Shown piece after piece: positions 1-9,665 of a stretch of 64,000 nt of DNA; position 1 is the stretch's first letter, and each line of letters opens with the position of its first letter. The notes below the pieces were generated by a model that saw only the letters and a list, made by a program, of their open reading frames with translations, was not told the DNA's origin and searched no databases. Position numbers and translations under genes: made by a program. Source of the stretch: Cyclobacteriaceae bacterium (GTDB lineage: Bacteria; Bacteroidota; Bacteroidia; Cytophagales; Cyclobacteriaceae); NCBI GenBank assembly GCA_022842845.1, contig JALHOT010000002.1, positions 62,001 through 126,000 on the forward strand, given 5' to 3'.

Positions 1-96
1 TTCTTCGCATAACTGCACGAGCTGTACCTGATCGAGTTTTTTTACGTCATCAGGCGAGTTGATGCCAGAGAGCAGCGGGCCGGGTGTAATTAACAT
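1..96 (-). CDS. dxs: 1-deoxy-D-xylulose-5-phosphate synthase, N-terminal 32 residues (truncated by window edge)
   Basis: Reading the minus strand from the ATG at 94-96 gives 32 open codons that run off the window edge. The peptide (motifs LLSGINSPDDVKKL and QLVQLCEE) matches the characteristic start of Dxs, which condenses pyruvate and glyceraldehyde-3-phosphate at the head of the MEP isoprenoid pathway in the cytoplasm. The catalytic part lies outside the window, so the call rests only on this N-terminal signature. The piece is too short for the ORF track. It is divergent from scpA, and a TACCTTTG promoter box at 184-191 points toward it, giving a leader of roughly 80 bases. A polyprenyl synthase further on (56257-57219) would use products of the same pathway. 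Confidence 0.75.
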   Translation of the reverse strand, partial: MLITPGPLLSGINSPDDVKKLDQVQLVQLCEE

Positions 97-183
97 GTTC
101 CTTCTTTTGGTAATAAATGTTAAACAGAAATTGAAAGTAAGTGTTTTAGCCTTAAAATCAATAATTTATAAGTAATGAGCTCG

Positions 184-191
184 CAAAGGTA
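184..191 (-). promoter_or_regulatory. Bacteroidota-type -7 box, probably for dxs
   Basis: The minus strand reads TACCTTTG, an exact match to the Bacteroidota -7 consensus TAnnTTTG. A weak TTCG lies 22 bases upstream where the -33 element (TTG) is expected. It would start a transcript about 80 bases before the dxs ATG. Seen in sequence; function inferred. Confidence 0.4.
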
Positions 192-272
192 GATAATTCC
201 AGAATCTGAATGACGAAGGTCAAAAAGGCAGAAAATCCTGCTTAATTTTGCCTCCCCAACTAGCCAGCCGGT

Positions 273-1055
273 ATGACACAGGAAAATTTTGAGATAAAGC
301 TACCACTTTTCGAAGGACCCTTCGATCTACTGCTATTCTTCATCGAGCGCGATGAGCTTGATATCAACGATATTCCTATCTCTAAAATTACCAATGACTT
401 TTTGGACTATATACGCCACTTAGAGGTAATGAACATTGAAGTGGCGAGCGAATTTATTCTGGTAGCGGCTACGTTGATGCGCATTAAATCAAAAATGTTG
501 TTGCCACGTCCACAAATTGATGAACAAGGCAATGAAATTGACCCGCGCGAGGAATTGGTACGCCACCTGATGGAGTACAAAAAATACAAATCAGTGTTGG
601 AGTCTTTCCACAAAATGGAAGAAACTGCCCTGATGAAGGAGAAGCGTGGCAACCTGGCAAAAGAATTAAGAGCCCTGGCTGAAAGCACCAATGTAGAGGC
701 GGAATTGCAGGATGTGGATGTCTTTAAGCTGATGAATGTCTTCGAAAAAGTTTTGAAGCGTTTTGAAGCCGAGAAAAACAAGCCTGTTCACCAGGTGATC
801 CAATATCCCTACACCATGGATGGGCAAAAGGAGTTTATTCTGAATGAAGTAAAAGCCCGCCAACGCGTGCCTTTCATTGAACTTATCGAAAAATACAGCC
901 GCTCGCGCATTGCCCTTATTTTTAACTTCCTTTCTATTTTGGAAATGTTGGCGGTAGGGAAAATAGGAATACAAGTAGGCGAAGGCTACAATAATTTCTG
1001 GGTAACGGATGCCTCATTGCAAACGTCTGCAGAAAATTCAGAAACAGCGCTTTAA
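273..1055 (+). CDS. scpA: Segregation and condensation protein A
   Basis: 260 residues, the usual size for ScpA. The N-terminus carries the family hallmark FEGPFDLLLFFIERDELDI, which forms the helical domain that binds the SMC head and neck. A charged middle and a C-terminal winged-helix region (about 180-245) follow. ScpA is the kleisin of the bacterial SMC-ScpAB condensin and acts on the nucleoid in chromosome segregation. scpB is not adjacent, so the genes are unlinked here. The gene is monocistronic: divergent from dxs and convergent with the next gene. A TAATTTTG box at 243-250, 22 bases before the ATG, is a possible promoter, which would give a short leader. Confidence 0.93.
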   Translation: MTQENFEIKLPLFEGPFDLLLFFIERDELDINDIPISKITNDFLDYIRHLEVMNIEVASEFILVAATLMRIKSKMLLPRPQIDEQGNEIDPREELVRHLMEYKKYKSVLESFHKMEETALMKEKRGNLAKELRALAESTNVEAELQDVDVFKLMNVFEKVLKRFEAEKNKPVHQVIQYPYTMDGQKEFILNEVKARQRVPFIELIEKYSRSRIALIFNFLSILEMLAVGKIGIQVGEGYNNFWVTDASLQTSAENSETAL

Positions 1056-1094
1056 AATTTTATACACTAAAACTAGGAGCGCTAACTTTTATTC

Positions 1095-3893
1095 TCAGTT
1101 TTCAACAGCAGTATAAATAACGGATCGAATGGGTTCACCATTCTGAGTAACACCCTCCACTACAATTCTGTATATACCTGGTCTGCTTGCTGCAAAAAAA
1201 CTCACAGATGCACTCCCTGTTTCGGCATCTGTCTGTACTTTTGGATTCCAATAAAGAGTAGAGCGATAATCCAAATAATTTTTTGCGATTAACTCATCTT
1301 CATAATTTGGAGACTTAAACTCCTTGGCGCTGGCATAACCGGGCACATTCAAAGTCGCCAAGCTATTTCTCACAACCGGTGGTGAGTAGCCATGTTTAGT
1401 GTATATCGAAACAATTCCGTTTCCCCCGGAATCACCGTACAAGACATTTACCCTTGTGCTTATCTCTACCGATTCCACCGAGTAAGGATCGATAGACGAC
1501 AAAATATCTTCCGGGGCTCCGCTTACAATGACATCATTAATGGTTACAATTACTTGCTTTGGAAAAAGGAGCGAGCTATTCCTTCCACCGCGCTCAATAT
1601 AAACAACTCTTTTAGGTCCTTCTCCCTGATTGTTGACTTCACGTATCACCAAACCAGGCACCTTGCCCGGTAATGTTTGGAGCAGGTTACCATAACTAGG
1701 GTTAATGTCTTTCTCCTTCAAGACATAGTCCGGTTTACCATAAGAACGTCTTACACGATAATCTTTCTGATTTTCCTCTTCAATTGAATTTGACTCTACC
1801 ACCACTTCCTTCAACAGCCGGGCTCCCTTCATCAAATCATTATCTGTACGAACGCGCTGAACAAATTCTGTACTTACCTTTTCAAGCTCAACCTCTCTCT
1901 CTGCAAAAGAGATATTCGCTGCTTTAGGTGCAATAAATTCTGCTCTTCCGTAGGATCTTCCTATATCATCGAATGCTTGAACGGAGAAAGTGACAGTGTC
2001 GTAAAAGCTCAGCCCACTCACTGTAAAAGCTCCTTCCACATCTGATTGCGTCATAGCAAAATATGGAGGTTTTAACTGAAAGACTGAAAGCATTGTACTT
2101 TGTGGCTGACCTGTTTCATCAAAGAATCTTCCAGAAAAGGTAATCCCTTTTTCCATCGAAAAGGGTAAAGCAATTGGTAGGGTCTTTACACGTTGTTCCC
2201 TTACTGAAAAATCATCAAGAATTGTTCGCTCACCTTTTACCAACACTACTTGTTTGGTATCCAACACTGCAACAGAAAAATTACCCATTTTTACTTGTTC
2301 ATCCTCCAGACGAAGGGTAAGTGTAATTTTTTCGTAGGGCCTGTAGCGGTCCTTGTTGGTTTCTATCGAAAGTAGATCACTTTGTTCTTCGCGTTCTTCT
2401 TTCAATCCAGATTTTACCTCTTCTTTAAGATTAAGTATAGGAAGGGGTTTCACATATAATTTGTCATCTCCAAAATTTCGATTAAACTGTGAGTAAGCAC
2501 GCAGATAATAGGTCTTAGCACTTAGCGAATCGGGTACTACAAAATCGTTCCTAAAAGACCCTTCCACTATGGGCAACATCTTGGATAAAACAATTTTTTT
2601 CTCTTGTCTATCAATCAATTCAACATACACGGTACTGCTCAGGGAATCTCGCCAGGCTGGCCTTGCATAGTTTAGGTAGCCCTTGAACCAAATTCGTTCT
2701 CCAGGGTAATAATACCCCTTATCGGTGTGTACATAAATTTGTTCCCAAAAGTTTTCCATTAAAATTTTATCTCTCTCCTCATAAGCGCGATGGGGTTTGT
2801 AATCAAGGGGTAGCATATTCCCTACTCTGCTATAACTTAGGTCTCCAGAAACAATTACTTCTTCAGGGCGAAGAGGGAATCCGTCTTTATTTACCAATAC
2901 TGAATTATTCCGGAGGCTTATCCAGCTTACAGGACCAAATACATCCTGATAAATGCGCGTGCTTGATTTCTCCTTATTGTCATGCACTTCGACACGGCCC
3001 TTAATGGTAATTCTATAGGTGTCTTGTTGCTCTCCCGGAACCACTAGACTGATTGTATCATATTCAAAAACAGTTTTCCCCAGATCGGCATAAAAATTAT
3101 CGGAACGAGTAATGACGTTGTCAATGTATGTTTCATCTCGGTAAAGACGGAAGCCCTCTCCACTAATACGTTTATCGATCATGGCTTTAAAAAGATAATG
3201 CGTTGATTGTCTATAACTTTTCATGCGATTGGCCTCCCACAAAGCCAATTCATCTGCATCGTGACTTTTCAATTCTGTGAAGCGTGCATTTCCGGCAATC
3301 GAATATCCCTTGGCATCATATTGAAAATTCGTTAAGTAAAAAATGATAAGATAACCCAAGGCTTTGTTTTCTATGCCAATGGGATCGCTGGCCTTTGCCA
3401 GAAACTTTTTACCAGTCTCCTCTTTTGGGAAATCTATAACCCAGGGATTGATTATGGTACACGCAGCTGCTTGCTTATCTTGACCCAAAAAAACTCTCTT
3501 AAACTTTTTTAAATCCTTTTCCCATTGTTTGTCGCGCTTGCTGATTACTTCGACAGCAGCAAGTTGAATTTCCGAGGATTTAAGGCTAATGATGCCAAGG
3601 TTCACTACATCATCTGATAAGCTGACTTTAGCCTTGTGTGTCTCGTAGCCCACAAAAGAAAAAACAACTTCATAATTGCCAGGATCCTGAATACCAGAAA
3701 GAGAAAAGTATCCACTAGCATCTGTTACGGCACCAATGGTTGTGTTATTAACAAAAACATTGGCAAAGGGAAGTGGTTCACTCGTTTTAGCATCACGAAC
3801 TCTTCCTGTTATTGTCTGTGAGTACACAGTAAATGAGAGTAAAACACAAACAAAAAATGGAAGTGTTATTCTAAAAATTAATACCTCTCTCAT
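1095..3893 (-). CDS. Exported surface protein: carboxypeptidase-regulatory-like domain, MG2-like middle, TonB plug domain without a barrel
   Basis: 932 residues from the ATG at 3893. The ORF-track start at 3908 is a TTG that lies inside the promoter box, so I reject it. A signal peptide (about 1-26) is followed by a carboxypeptidase-D-regulatory-like beta-sandwich (about 27-110, TITGRVRDAKTSEPLPFANV). Next comes a long Bacteroidota-specific region, then a macroglobulin MG2-like segment beginning near residue 384 (VHTDKGYYYPGERIWFKGYL). A TonB-dependent receptor plug domain (about 734-831, LQTLPGKVPGLVI) follows, with only about 100 residues after it. That is far too short for a 22-strand outer membrane barrel, so this is not a classical receptor. 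The family is common in Bacteroidota and is probably periplasmic or outer-membrane associated; its function is not established. It stands alone with its own promoter. Confidence 0.8.
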   Translation of the reverse strand: MREVLIFRITLPFFVCVLLSFTVYSQTITGRVRDAKTSEPLPFANVFVNNTTIGAVTDASGYFSLSGIQDPGNYEVVFSFVGYETHKAKVSLSDDVVNLGIISLKSSEIQLAAVEVISKRDKQWEKDLKKFKRVFLGQDKQAAACTIINPWVIDFPKEETGKKFLAKASDPIGIENKALGYLIIFYLTNFQYDAKGYSIAGNARFTELKSHDADELALWEANRMKSYRQSTHYLFKAMIDKRISGEGFRLYRDETYIDNVITRSDNFYADLGKTVFEYDTISLVVPGEQQDTYRITIKGRVEVHDNKEKSSTRIYQDVFGPVSWISLRNNSVLVNKDGFPLRPEEVIVSGDLSYSRVGNMLPLDYKPHRAYEERDKILMENFWEQIYVHTDKGYYYPGERIWFKGYLNYARPAWRDSLSSTVYVELIDRQEKKIVLSKMLPIVEGSFRNDFVVPDSLSAKTYYLRAYSQFNRNFGDDKLYVKPLPILNLKEEVKSGLKEEREEQSDLLSIETNKDRYRPYEKITLTLRLEDEQVKMGNFSVAVLDTKQVVLVKGERTILDDFSVREQRVKTLPIALPFSMEKGITFSGRFFDETGQPQSTMLSVFQLKPPYFAMTQSDVEGAFTVSGLSFYDTVTFSVQAFDDIGRSYGRAEFIAPKAANISFAEREVELEKVSTEFVQRVRTDNDLMKGARLLKEVVVESNSIEEENQKDYRVRRSYGKPDYVLKEKDINPSYGNLLQTLPGKVPGLVIREVNNQGEGPKRVVYIERGGRNSSLLFPKQVIVTINDVIVSGAPEDILSSIDPYSVESVEISTRVNVLYGDSGGNGIVSIYTKHGYSPPVVRNSLATLNVPGYASAKEFKSPNYEDELIAKNYLDYRSTLYWNPKVQTDAETGSASVSFFAASRPGIYRIVVEGVTQNGEPIRSVIYTAVEN

Positions 3894-3905
3894 TTTCGTG
3901 AATAT

Positions 3906-3932
3906 CAAAGCTATTTAACTCAATCAATTCAA
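3906..3932 (-). promoter_or_regulatory. Promoter for the TonB-plug surface protein
   Basis: On the minus strand TAGCTTTG (3913-3906) matches the TAnnTTTG -7 consensus exactly, and a TTG lies 16 bases upstream (3932-3930). Transcription would begin about 3902-3899, leaving an 6-9 base leader to the ATG at 3893. This decides the start codon of the gene. Confidence 0.5.
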
Positions 3933-4115
3933 GTACTCTCTCCACACATTATAACAAATGAAACAAGTTGCACACTGAGCCTTTAAGTAAATAAAACCAG
4001 CTAAGCAAATTAAAGAAAATAAGGATAACGCAAAACAAGGCTGCCAACAGAACGGGCAACTAGGAGGCACTCAATAAGCTAAGAGCAAAGACTTAAGCGA
4101 CAGAAAGACCCTCGA

Positions 4116-5435
4116 TTATCTCAACAAAGCCCCGCTTAAACGAAGTAACTCTGTCTCAGCAAGCTTGGCATTGTAGCGCGCTGTGATCAGCCTATTGTAA
4201 GCAGTTTCTAAACTTTGCTGTGCTGTGCGCAATTCTATAAAAGTCGAAATGCCTCTCTTGAAACTTTCAAGGGCAATACTCACGTTTTCTTTGGCAAGCA
4301 AAATGTTTTCTTCTTCTACTACCAATATCTTCATTGCATTTTCATAGCTAACATAGGCAATATTTACGGCCACGTTGGTGTTTGCCTTTGCTTGTTCATA
4401 CAAGATACTTTGCTGTTGGAGATTAATTGTAGCAAGGCGTGTTTGCCGGTTAATGTTAAATGCATTAAGAATAGGCACATTAACCGAGAAACCATAGTTA
4501 AATCCCTTAAACTCACTCTGCACTGAGCTGAAAGGGTTGATGAGCTTAGTGTTGTCGTTGTGGGTAAAATTGTAGGCGGCATTGAAATTTAAAAAAGGCA
4601 AACGTTCTGCCCGTCTCTCCTGCAAACTCAGCTGTGCTATGGATACATTACGTTGGGCTGCTAACAGCGCAAAATTACTTGTGTTAATGTTGGTTAAAAC
4701 TTCATCCTTAATCAAATCCGTATTAATAACGATTGTGTCTGCTACTTCAAAAATTGTAGGCAACTGCATACCCACTAATGCATTAAGCTGGTCCTTCAAT
4801 TGTTGGATGAGCGCTTCTTGCTGAAGCACTGAAGTTTTCTGGGCATTCAAATCAACCTTTGCTTGGAGCAATTCAGGCTTTGCGCCAGTACCTACCTGCA
4901 ATTTTCTGTCGGCTAACTTTACACGCTCTTCATTAACAGACATCTGTTCCTGAATAGCCCTTAGTTGCTGCTTTTGCCTAACAATATCGAAGTAATTAAT
5001 AATAACTGAAGAAATGGTGTTGACCATCTGATCCTTCATTTGCAAATCGCCTTGTGTTGCCAATTGCTTAATGCGTTCTCGGGTGGAAAACATACGGGTT
5101 CCGTCAAACAATGTCCAAACTAATTGAATGGATGCTGCTATGTTGTTAGACTCTGCATTTCCACTGGTATTACGATTTTCATCAGCGAACTTGAACTCTT
5201 GATCAGTATCGCTCCAGGCTGTTGAAGCCACTCCATTAACCTGTGGTAAAAAGGCTCCAACGGCATAGGTGTTATCCGTAGCTCTCAAATCGGCTGTACC
5301 CTTGGCTACGCGTACATCATAGTTTCTTTCTAACGCTATGGTGATGGCTTGGTCCAGTGTGATGAGCTCCTGGGCATTACTACATGCAAAGACAAACAGT
5401 AAAAAAACAGAAAGAACACAAAATTTACGCTTCAT
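4116..5435 (-). CDS. TolC-family outer membrane efflux channel
   Basis: 439 residues with a signal sequence that may be a lipoprotein type (LLFVFACSNA), followed by mature sequence beginning ELITLDQAITIALERNYDV, the classical start of the outer membrane efflux protein (OEP) fold. Two long alpha-helical, Gln/Ala-rich repeats are visible (about 130-230 and 330-430), as expected for the trimeric helical barrel that spans the periplasm. It would provide the exit duct for the RND pump. The ATG overlaps the last 11 bases of the RND gene (TAA at 5427-5425, ATG at 5435-5433), indicating translational coupling. It is the last gene of the efflux operon, and I see no clear terminator behind it. Confidence 0.92.
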   Translation of the reverse strand: MKRKFCVLSVFLLFVFACSNAQELITLDQAITIALERNYDVRVAKGTADLRATDNTYAVGAFLPQVNGVASTAWSDTDQEFKFADENRNTSGNAESNNIAASIQLVWTLFDGTRMFSTRERIKQLATQGDLQMKDQMVNTISSVIINYFDIVRQKQQLRAIQEQMSVNEERVKLADRKLQVGTGAKPELLQAKVDLNAQKTSVLQQEALIQQLKDQLNALVGMQLPTIFEVADTIVINTDLIKDEVLTNINTSNFALLAAQRNVSIAQLSLQERRAERLPFLNFNAAYNFTHNDNTKLINPFSSVQSEFKGFNYGFSVNVPILNAFNINRQTRLATINLQQQSILYEQAKANTNVAVNIAYVSYENAMKILVVEEENILLAKENVSIALESFKRGISTFIELRTAQQSLETAYNRLITARYNAKLAETELLRLSGALLR

Positions 5436-8400
5436 AAACTATTTCCTTTTTAGCAGGCTCCGCTACCAATTTATCAAACTCTACATGGGCACGCTTACGC
5501 GATAAGAAGGTGTACATCGCAGGAATTACAAACAAGGTCAGTACCAATGAGAAAAGAATCCCTCCCACAATCACAATACCAAGGGGCTGCCTGCTGGTGG
5601 AGGCTGCTCCTAAAGACAAGGCCAAGGGTAAAGAGCCTAACGCCATGGCAAGGCTCGTCATTAATATGGGGCGAAGACGCATGCGTGAGGCCACCAAAAC
5701 GGCTTGGACACGATCCATTCCTTCTTCACGCTTTTGGTTAGCAAACTCCACAATCAATATACCATTCTTAGTCACAAGGCCTATCAACATAATCATACCG
5801 ATTTGAGAGAAGATGTTGAGTGTCTGACCAAAAATATATAGTGATATTAATGCACCGCAAACGGCCAGGGGCACTGTAAACATAATGGTAAGCGGATCAA
5901 CAAAGCTTTCAAACTGTGCTGCCAGAATCAGGTATATCAACACCAGCGCCAATACAAAAGCAAAAGCCGTGTTGCCAGAACTTTCAGCAAAGTCGCGCGA
6001 TGTGCCTGTTAAGGCTGTGGTGAACGTGTCATCTAACAATTCTGCTTTTATTTCTTCCATCACCTTAATACCATCACCAATAGTTTTACCAGGAGCTAAG
6101 CCTGCGGAGATGGTGGCCGATTTAAAGCGATTGAAGTGATAGAGTGTTGGGGGCGTGGTACTTTCTTCCACTGTTACTAAGTTATCGATAGACACCAACT
6201 GCCCGGAACGAGTGCGTACATATAAACTTTTTAAGTCAGCAGGCTCATCACGGTTAATGCGGCTCACCTGACCAATAACCTGGTACTGCTTACCGTCCTT
6301 TGTAAAGTATCCGAATCGTAAGTTGCTATAGGCTAATTGCAATGTTTGTGATATGTCCTGAACACTTACACCGAGTTGTGTTGCCTTCAGTCTGTTGATT
6401 TGAACTTTTAACTCTGGCTTATTGAATTTCAAATCTACATCTACTGTCTGTAGTACAGGGCTTGCATTTGCTTTCTCTAAAAATTTCGGCAATACCTCCT
6501 TCAACTTATCGAAGTTGTTGTTTTGAATAACGAAGGCCACCGGTAAACCACCGCGTCTATCGACAGAAATGGTTTGCTCTTGTAATGTGAAAGCGCGCCC
6601 CTGCGGATAGTTTCTAAGATTTTTATTGACGCGATCCACGATCTCCTGTTGAGAAAATTCACGCTGTTCAGGATCTACCAGCGTAACGCGCACAAAACCT
6701 GTATTAACAGAGCCAGAACCTGTAAATCCCGGAGCTGTTACCGATAAGGCCGTTCTGTATTCAGGCACTGAATCCATTACAAAATCAACCACTTCCTTCA
6801 CATAGTTATCCATGTAATCGTAGGCGGTGCCTTCAGGAGCGGTTAAAGAAATTCTAAACTGGTTCCTGTCTTCCATGGGGGCCAATTCAGATTGAATATT
6901 GGTTCCGATAAAATAAGCCGCTACAAAACACAACACGATAATGACCAGCGCTACCCACCTAACATTCATAAATGAACTGAGCCATCGGCTGTATCCATTT
7001 TCCATGCCTGCAAAAAATGGCTCGGTTACATTGTAAAACCAAGAGTGTTTGTGGTTAGAACGGGTAAGCTTTACGCTTAATACAGGGGTAAGTGTTAATG
7101 AAACAAATGCTGATACCAACACTGCGCCTGCCACCACTACGCCAAACTCAGTAAACAACCTTCCGGTAAAACCTTGTAAGAAAAGAATCGGAAGAAATAC
7201 AACAGCCAGCGTAACGGACGTAGAAATTACCGCAAAGAAAATTTCTTTTGAGCCCTCTAAAGCTGCCTGGTACTTGTTCATGCCACCCTCCAGTTTTTTA
7301 TAAATATTTTCTGTCACCACAATACCATCGTCCACCACAAGGCCTGTAGCCAATACAATGCCCAGCATGGTCAGTACATTGATGGAGAAGCCCGACAAGT
7401 ACATGATGAAGAAAGTGGTTAATAAAGACACCGGAATATCGATCAGCGGACGGAAAGCAATGATGGCATCGCGGAAGAAGAGGTAGATAATCAAGACTAC
7501 CAATAAGAAAGAAATGATGAGTGTTTCCTCCACTTCGGTGATGGAGCGTTTGATAAATACCGTTTGATCTAAGGCAATGTTGAGTGATATATCATCGGGT
7601 ACATCGCGCTTGATTTGCTCAAGTCTTTTATAAAACTCATCGGAGATGGCCACATAGTTGGCACCCGGCAAAGGAACAATGGCCATACCTACCATGGGTA
7701 TGTTGCTTTCCCTTAAAATAGACTCTTCATTTTCAGGACCTAACAAAGCCTGGCCTATATCACGCAAACGAATATCTCCTTCTGGAGAAGAGCGAATAAC
7801 AACATTACTGAAGTCTTCCTCAGAATACAGTCTTCCGAAAGTCCGCACGGTTAATTCTGTAGAGTTACCAGAAATCTTTCCTGATGGGAGTTCAACATTT
7901 TCGCGATTCAGGGCTTGCTGCACTTCTAACGCGGTAAGGTTATAGGCGCTTAGTTTAGCAGGATCTAACCATATACGCATAGAGTATCTTTTCTCGCCCC
8001 AAATCTGTATACCACTTACACCTGGTATTGTCTGAAGCCTCTCCACCAAAACATTGTTGGCGTATTCAGTAAGTTGAAGCGGATTGCGTGTGGTGCTCTG
8101 CACTGTCATGGTGATGATAGGTCCAGAGTTGGCGTCTGCCTTCGATACTACAGGAGGGCTTGGTAAATCATCTGGCAAGGAGCGTGTAGCTTGCGACACC
8201 TTATCGCGCACATCGTTGGCGGCTGCTTCAAGGTCAACACCTAATTCAAATTCTACATTGATATTACAACGACCTACGCTGGAAGAAGAAGTGATATTGC
8301 GAATACCAGCAATGCCGTTCACTGCCTTTTCTAAGGGCTCTGTTAACTGCGATTCGATGATATCGGCATTGGCTCCTGGATAAGAAGCACTCACACTAAT

Positions 8401-8532
8401 AATGGGAGGGTCTATGGCCGGATAATCGCGAACCCCTAATGAGTTAAAACCAATAATGCCGAAGAGGACCAATATGATATTCATCACAAAAGCCAATACA
8501 GGTCTTCTCAAACTTAATTCTGAAATGTTCAT
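5425..8532 (-). CDS. RND-family multidrug efflux pump inner membrane subunit (AcrB/HAE1 type)
   Basis: 1035 residues, standard for hydrophobe/amphiphile RND pumps. It begins MNISELSLRRPVLAFVMNI, the usual N-terminal first membrane segment. Two homologous halves are visible, each with one helix, a large periplasmic loop and a cluster of helices, totalling 12 expected membrane segments. Motifs include TGLVVDDGIVVTENIYK in helix 4, carrying the proton-relay Asp pair, and LIGLVTKNGILIVEFANQKR in the second half. The pump is driven by proton motive force and works with the adaptor encoded upstream (66-base gap) and the TolC-like channel downstream (11-base overlap). The substrate cannot be told from sequence; the series looks like a drug/solvent pump and not a metal pump. 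No local repressor gene is seen. Confidence 0.95.
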   Translation of the reverse strand: MNISELSLRRPVLAFVMNIILVLFGIIGFNSLGVRDYPAIDPPIISVSASYPGANADIIESQLTEPLEKAVNGIAGIRNITSSSSVGRCNINVEFELGVDLEAAANDVRDKVSQATRSLPDDLPSPPVVSKADANSGPIITMTVQSTTRNPLQLTEYANNVLVERLQTIPGVSGIQIWGEKRYSMRIWLDPAKLSAYNLTALEVQQALNRENVELPSGKISGNSTELTVRTFGRLYSEEDFSNVVIRSSPEGDIRLRDIGQALLGPENEESILRESNIPMVGMAIVPLPGANYVAISDEFYKRLEQIKRDVPDDISLNIALDQTVFIKRSITEVEETLIISFLLVVLIIYLFFRDAIIAFRPLIDIPVSLLTTFFIMYLSGFSINVLTMLGIVLATGLVVDDGIVVTENIYKKLEGGMNKYQAALEGSKEIFFAVISTSVTLAVVFLPILFLQGFTGRLFTEFGVVVAGAVLVSAFVSLTLTPVLSVKLTRSNHKHSWFYNVTEPFFAGMENGYSRWLSSFMNVRWVALVIIVLCFVAAYFIGTNIQSELAPMEDRNQFRISLTAPEGTAYDYMDNYVKEVVDFVMDSVPEYRTALSVTAPGFTGSGSVNTGFVRVTLVDPEQREFSQQEIVDRVNKNLRNYPQGRAFTLQEQTISVDRRGGLPVAFVIQNNNFDKLKEVLPKFLEKANASPVLQTVDVDLKFNKPELKVQINRLKATQLGVSVQDISQTLQLAYSNLRFGYFTKDGKQYQVIGQVSRINRDEPADLKSLYVRTRSGQLVSIDNLVTVEESTTPPTLYHFNRFKSATISAGLAPGKTIGDGIKVMEEIKAELLDDTFTTALTGTSRDFAESSGNTAFAFVLALVLIYLILAAQFESFVDPLTIMFTVPLAVCGALISLYIFGQTLNIFSQIGMIMLIGLVTKNGILIVEFANQKREEGMDRVQAVLVASRMRLRPILMTSLAMALGSLPLALSLGAASTSRQPLGIVIVGGILFSLVLTLFVIPAMYTFLSRKRAHVEFDKLVAEPAKKEIVYEA

Positions 8533-8537
8533 ACGCT

Positions 8538-8565
8538 AAATTCCAAGCTCCAAATTTCAAGTTCC
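8538..8565. repeat. Imperfect 14-base tandem repeat between efflux genes
   Basis: Two adjacent copies, AAATTCCAAGCTCC (8538-8551) and AAATTTCAAGTTCC (8552-8565), differ at two positions. They fill much of the 66-base spacer between the adaptor and pump genes. Confidence 0.55.
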
Positions 8566-8598
8566 ATCATGCTGCGCCTCAAGCTTGTTTGGACAGCA

Positions 8599-9651
8599 CT
8601 ACTGATTATACGTATTTACTTTGCCTACTTTTACTTTCGCATTCGGGCGAATAGCCATCAAGCCGGTGGTGATCACTGTATCTCCTTCTTTCAATCCGCT
8701 GGTTATTTGCACAAAGGCAGAATCGCGCAAGCCTGTTTCTACTACAGTAAATAAGGCACTATCTCCTCTCAGGAGAATTACTTGCTTGTTGCGTGCTTGT
8801 GGTATTACTGCCTGGGATGGTATTAACAATCCTTTAGTCGCCATACCCAATTGCAGTTTTACTTTAGCAAAAATGCCTGGCACTAACTCGCGATTGTTGC
8901 CATTGACCAATGCACGCACGCGCAGCGTTCTTGTAGTTTGATCTACGCCACTTTCAGTGGCCAGCACAACCCCCGTGTGTTCTTCATTACCACCATCTAC
9001 CCTAAACTTTACTTTATACCCTTTGTCGATGCTTTTAGCATATTTTTCAGGTACCGAAAACTCTAATTTTAATTGATTGATCTGACGAATGGTTGCTACT
9101 ACATCATTCGTTGACAGATACGCCCCTAAACTCACGTTGCGCAAACCAATTTTACCGGTATAAGGTGCCCGTATCTCTGTTTTTGAAATGGCTATTTTCA
9201 GTGCTTCGATGTCTGCATTGAGGTTGTCAACCTGAAGGGCAATTAGATCGTACTCTTGCTGGCTTATACCGTTAATGGCTAAAAGTTCTTTCTGACGTTC
9301 TTCTGTCTTAATTGCAATCTTCAATTGCACCTCAAGCTTGTTGAGTTGTGCTTTCAAATCGCTATCAAATAATTTAACCAAAAGGGCACCTTGCTGAACA
9401 ACAGCGCCTTCATTAATATTTAACTGAATGATGCGCCCGCTTACCTCACTCCGGAGCTGTGTTTCTTCCGCTGGCATGAGCGTACCCGGCACCTCAATAT
9501 CATCAGTCAGGGCTACAGCTTTCACCAGAAAACCATCCACCACAAGCGGGCCGGTTTGCCTGTTGTTGCCTGCAACTGTCTTTTTTTCTTCTCCACAAGC
9601 AACTATCAGTGAAGCTAACCCAAGAAATAGAATCGATCGATAAATGGTCAT
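8599..9651 (-). CDS. RND efflux periplasmic adaptor (membrane fusion protein), lipoprotein
   Basis: 350 residues from the ATG at 9651. The ORF-track start at 9708 would overlap coaE and put the signal sequence internally. The N-terminus MTIYRSILFLGLASLIVACGEE is a lipoprotein signal with a Cys lipobox, placing the protein in the periplasm anchored to the inner membrane. Domain order is that of HlyD/AcrA adaptors: a lipoyl half (about 60-95, GRIIQLNINEGAVVQQGALL), a helical hairpin (about 100-155), the second lipoyl half, a beta-barrel and the membrane-proximal domain. It bridges the RND pump and the TolC-like channel encoded just downstream. It starts 14 bases after coaE, so the efflux genes seem to be read from the yajC-ybbR-coaE operon. 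Confidence 0.9.
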   Translation of the reverse strand: MTIYRSILFLGLASLIVACGEEKKTVAGNNRQTGPLVVDGFLVKAVALTDDIEVPGTLMPAEETQLRSEVSGRIIQLNINEGAVVQQGALLVKLFDSDLKAQLNKLEVQLKIAIKTEERQKELLAINGISQQEYDLIALQVDNLNADIEALKIAISKTEIRAPYTGKIGLRNVSLGAYLSTNDVVATIRQINQLKLEFSVPEKYAKSIDKGYKVKFRVDGGNEEHTGVVLATESGVDQTTRTLRVRALVNGNNRELVPGIFAKVKLQLGMATKGLLIPSQAVIPQARNKQVILLRGDSALFTVVETGLRDSAFVQITSGLKEGDTVITTGLMAIRPNAKVKVGKVNTYNQ

Positions 9652-9665
9652 GACTAATAGAATGT

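Noticed and set aside
407-781. 124-codon minus-strand ORF
   Set aside because: Ser/Arg-rich shadow inside scpA.
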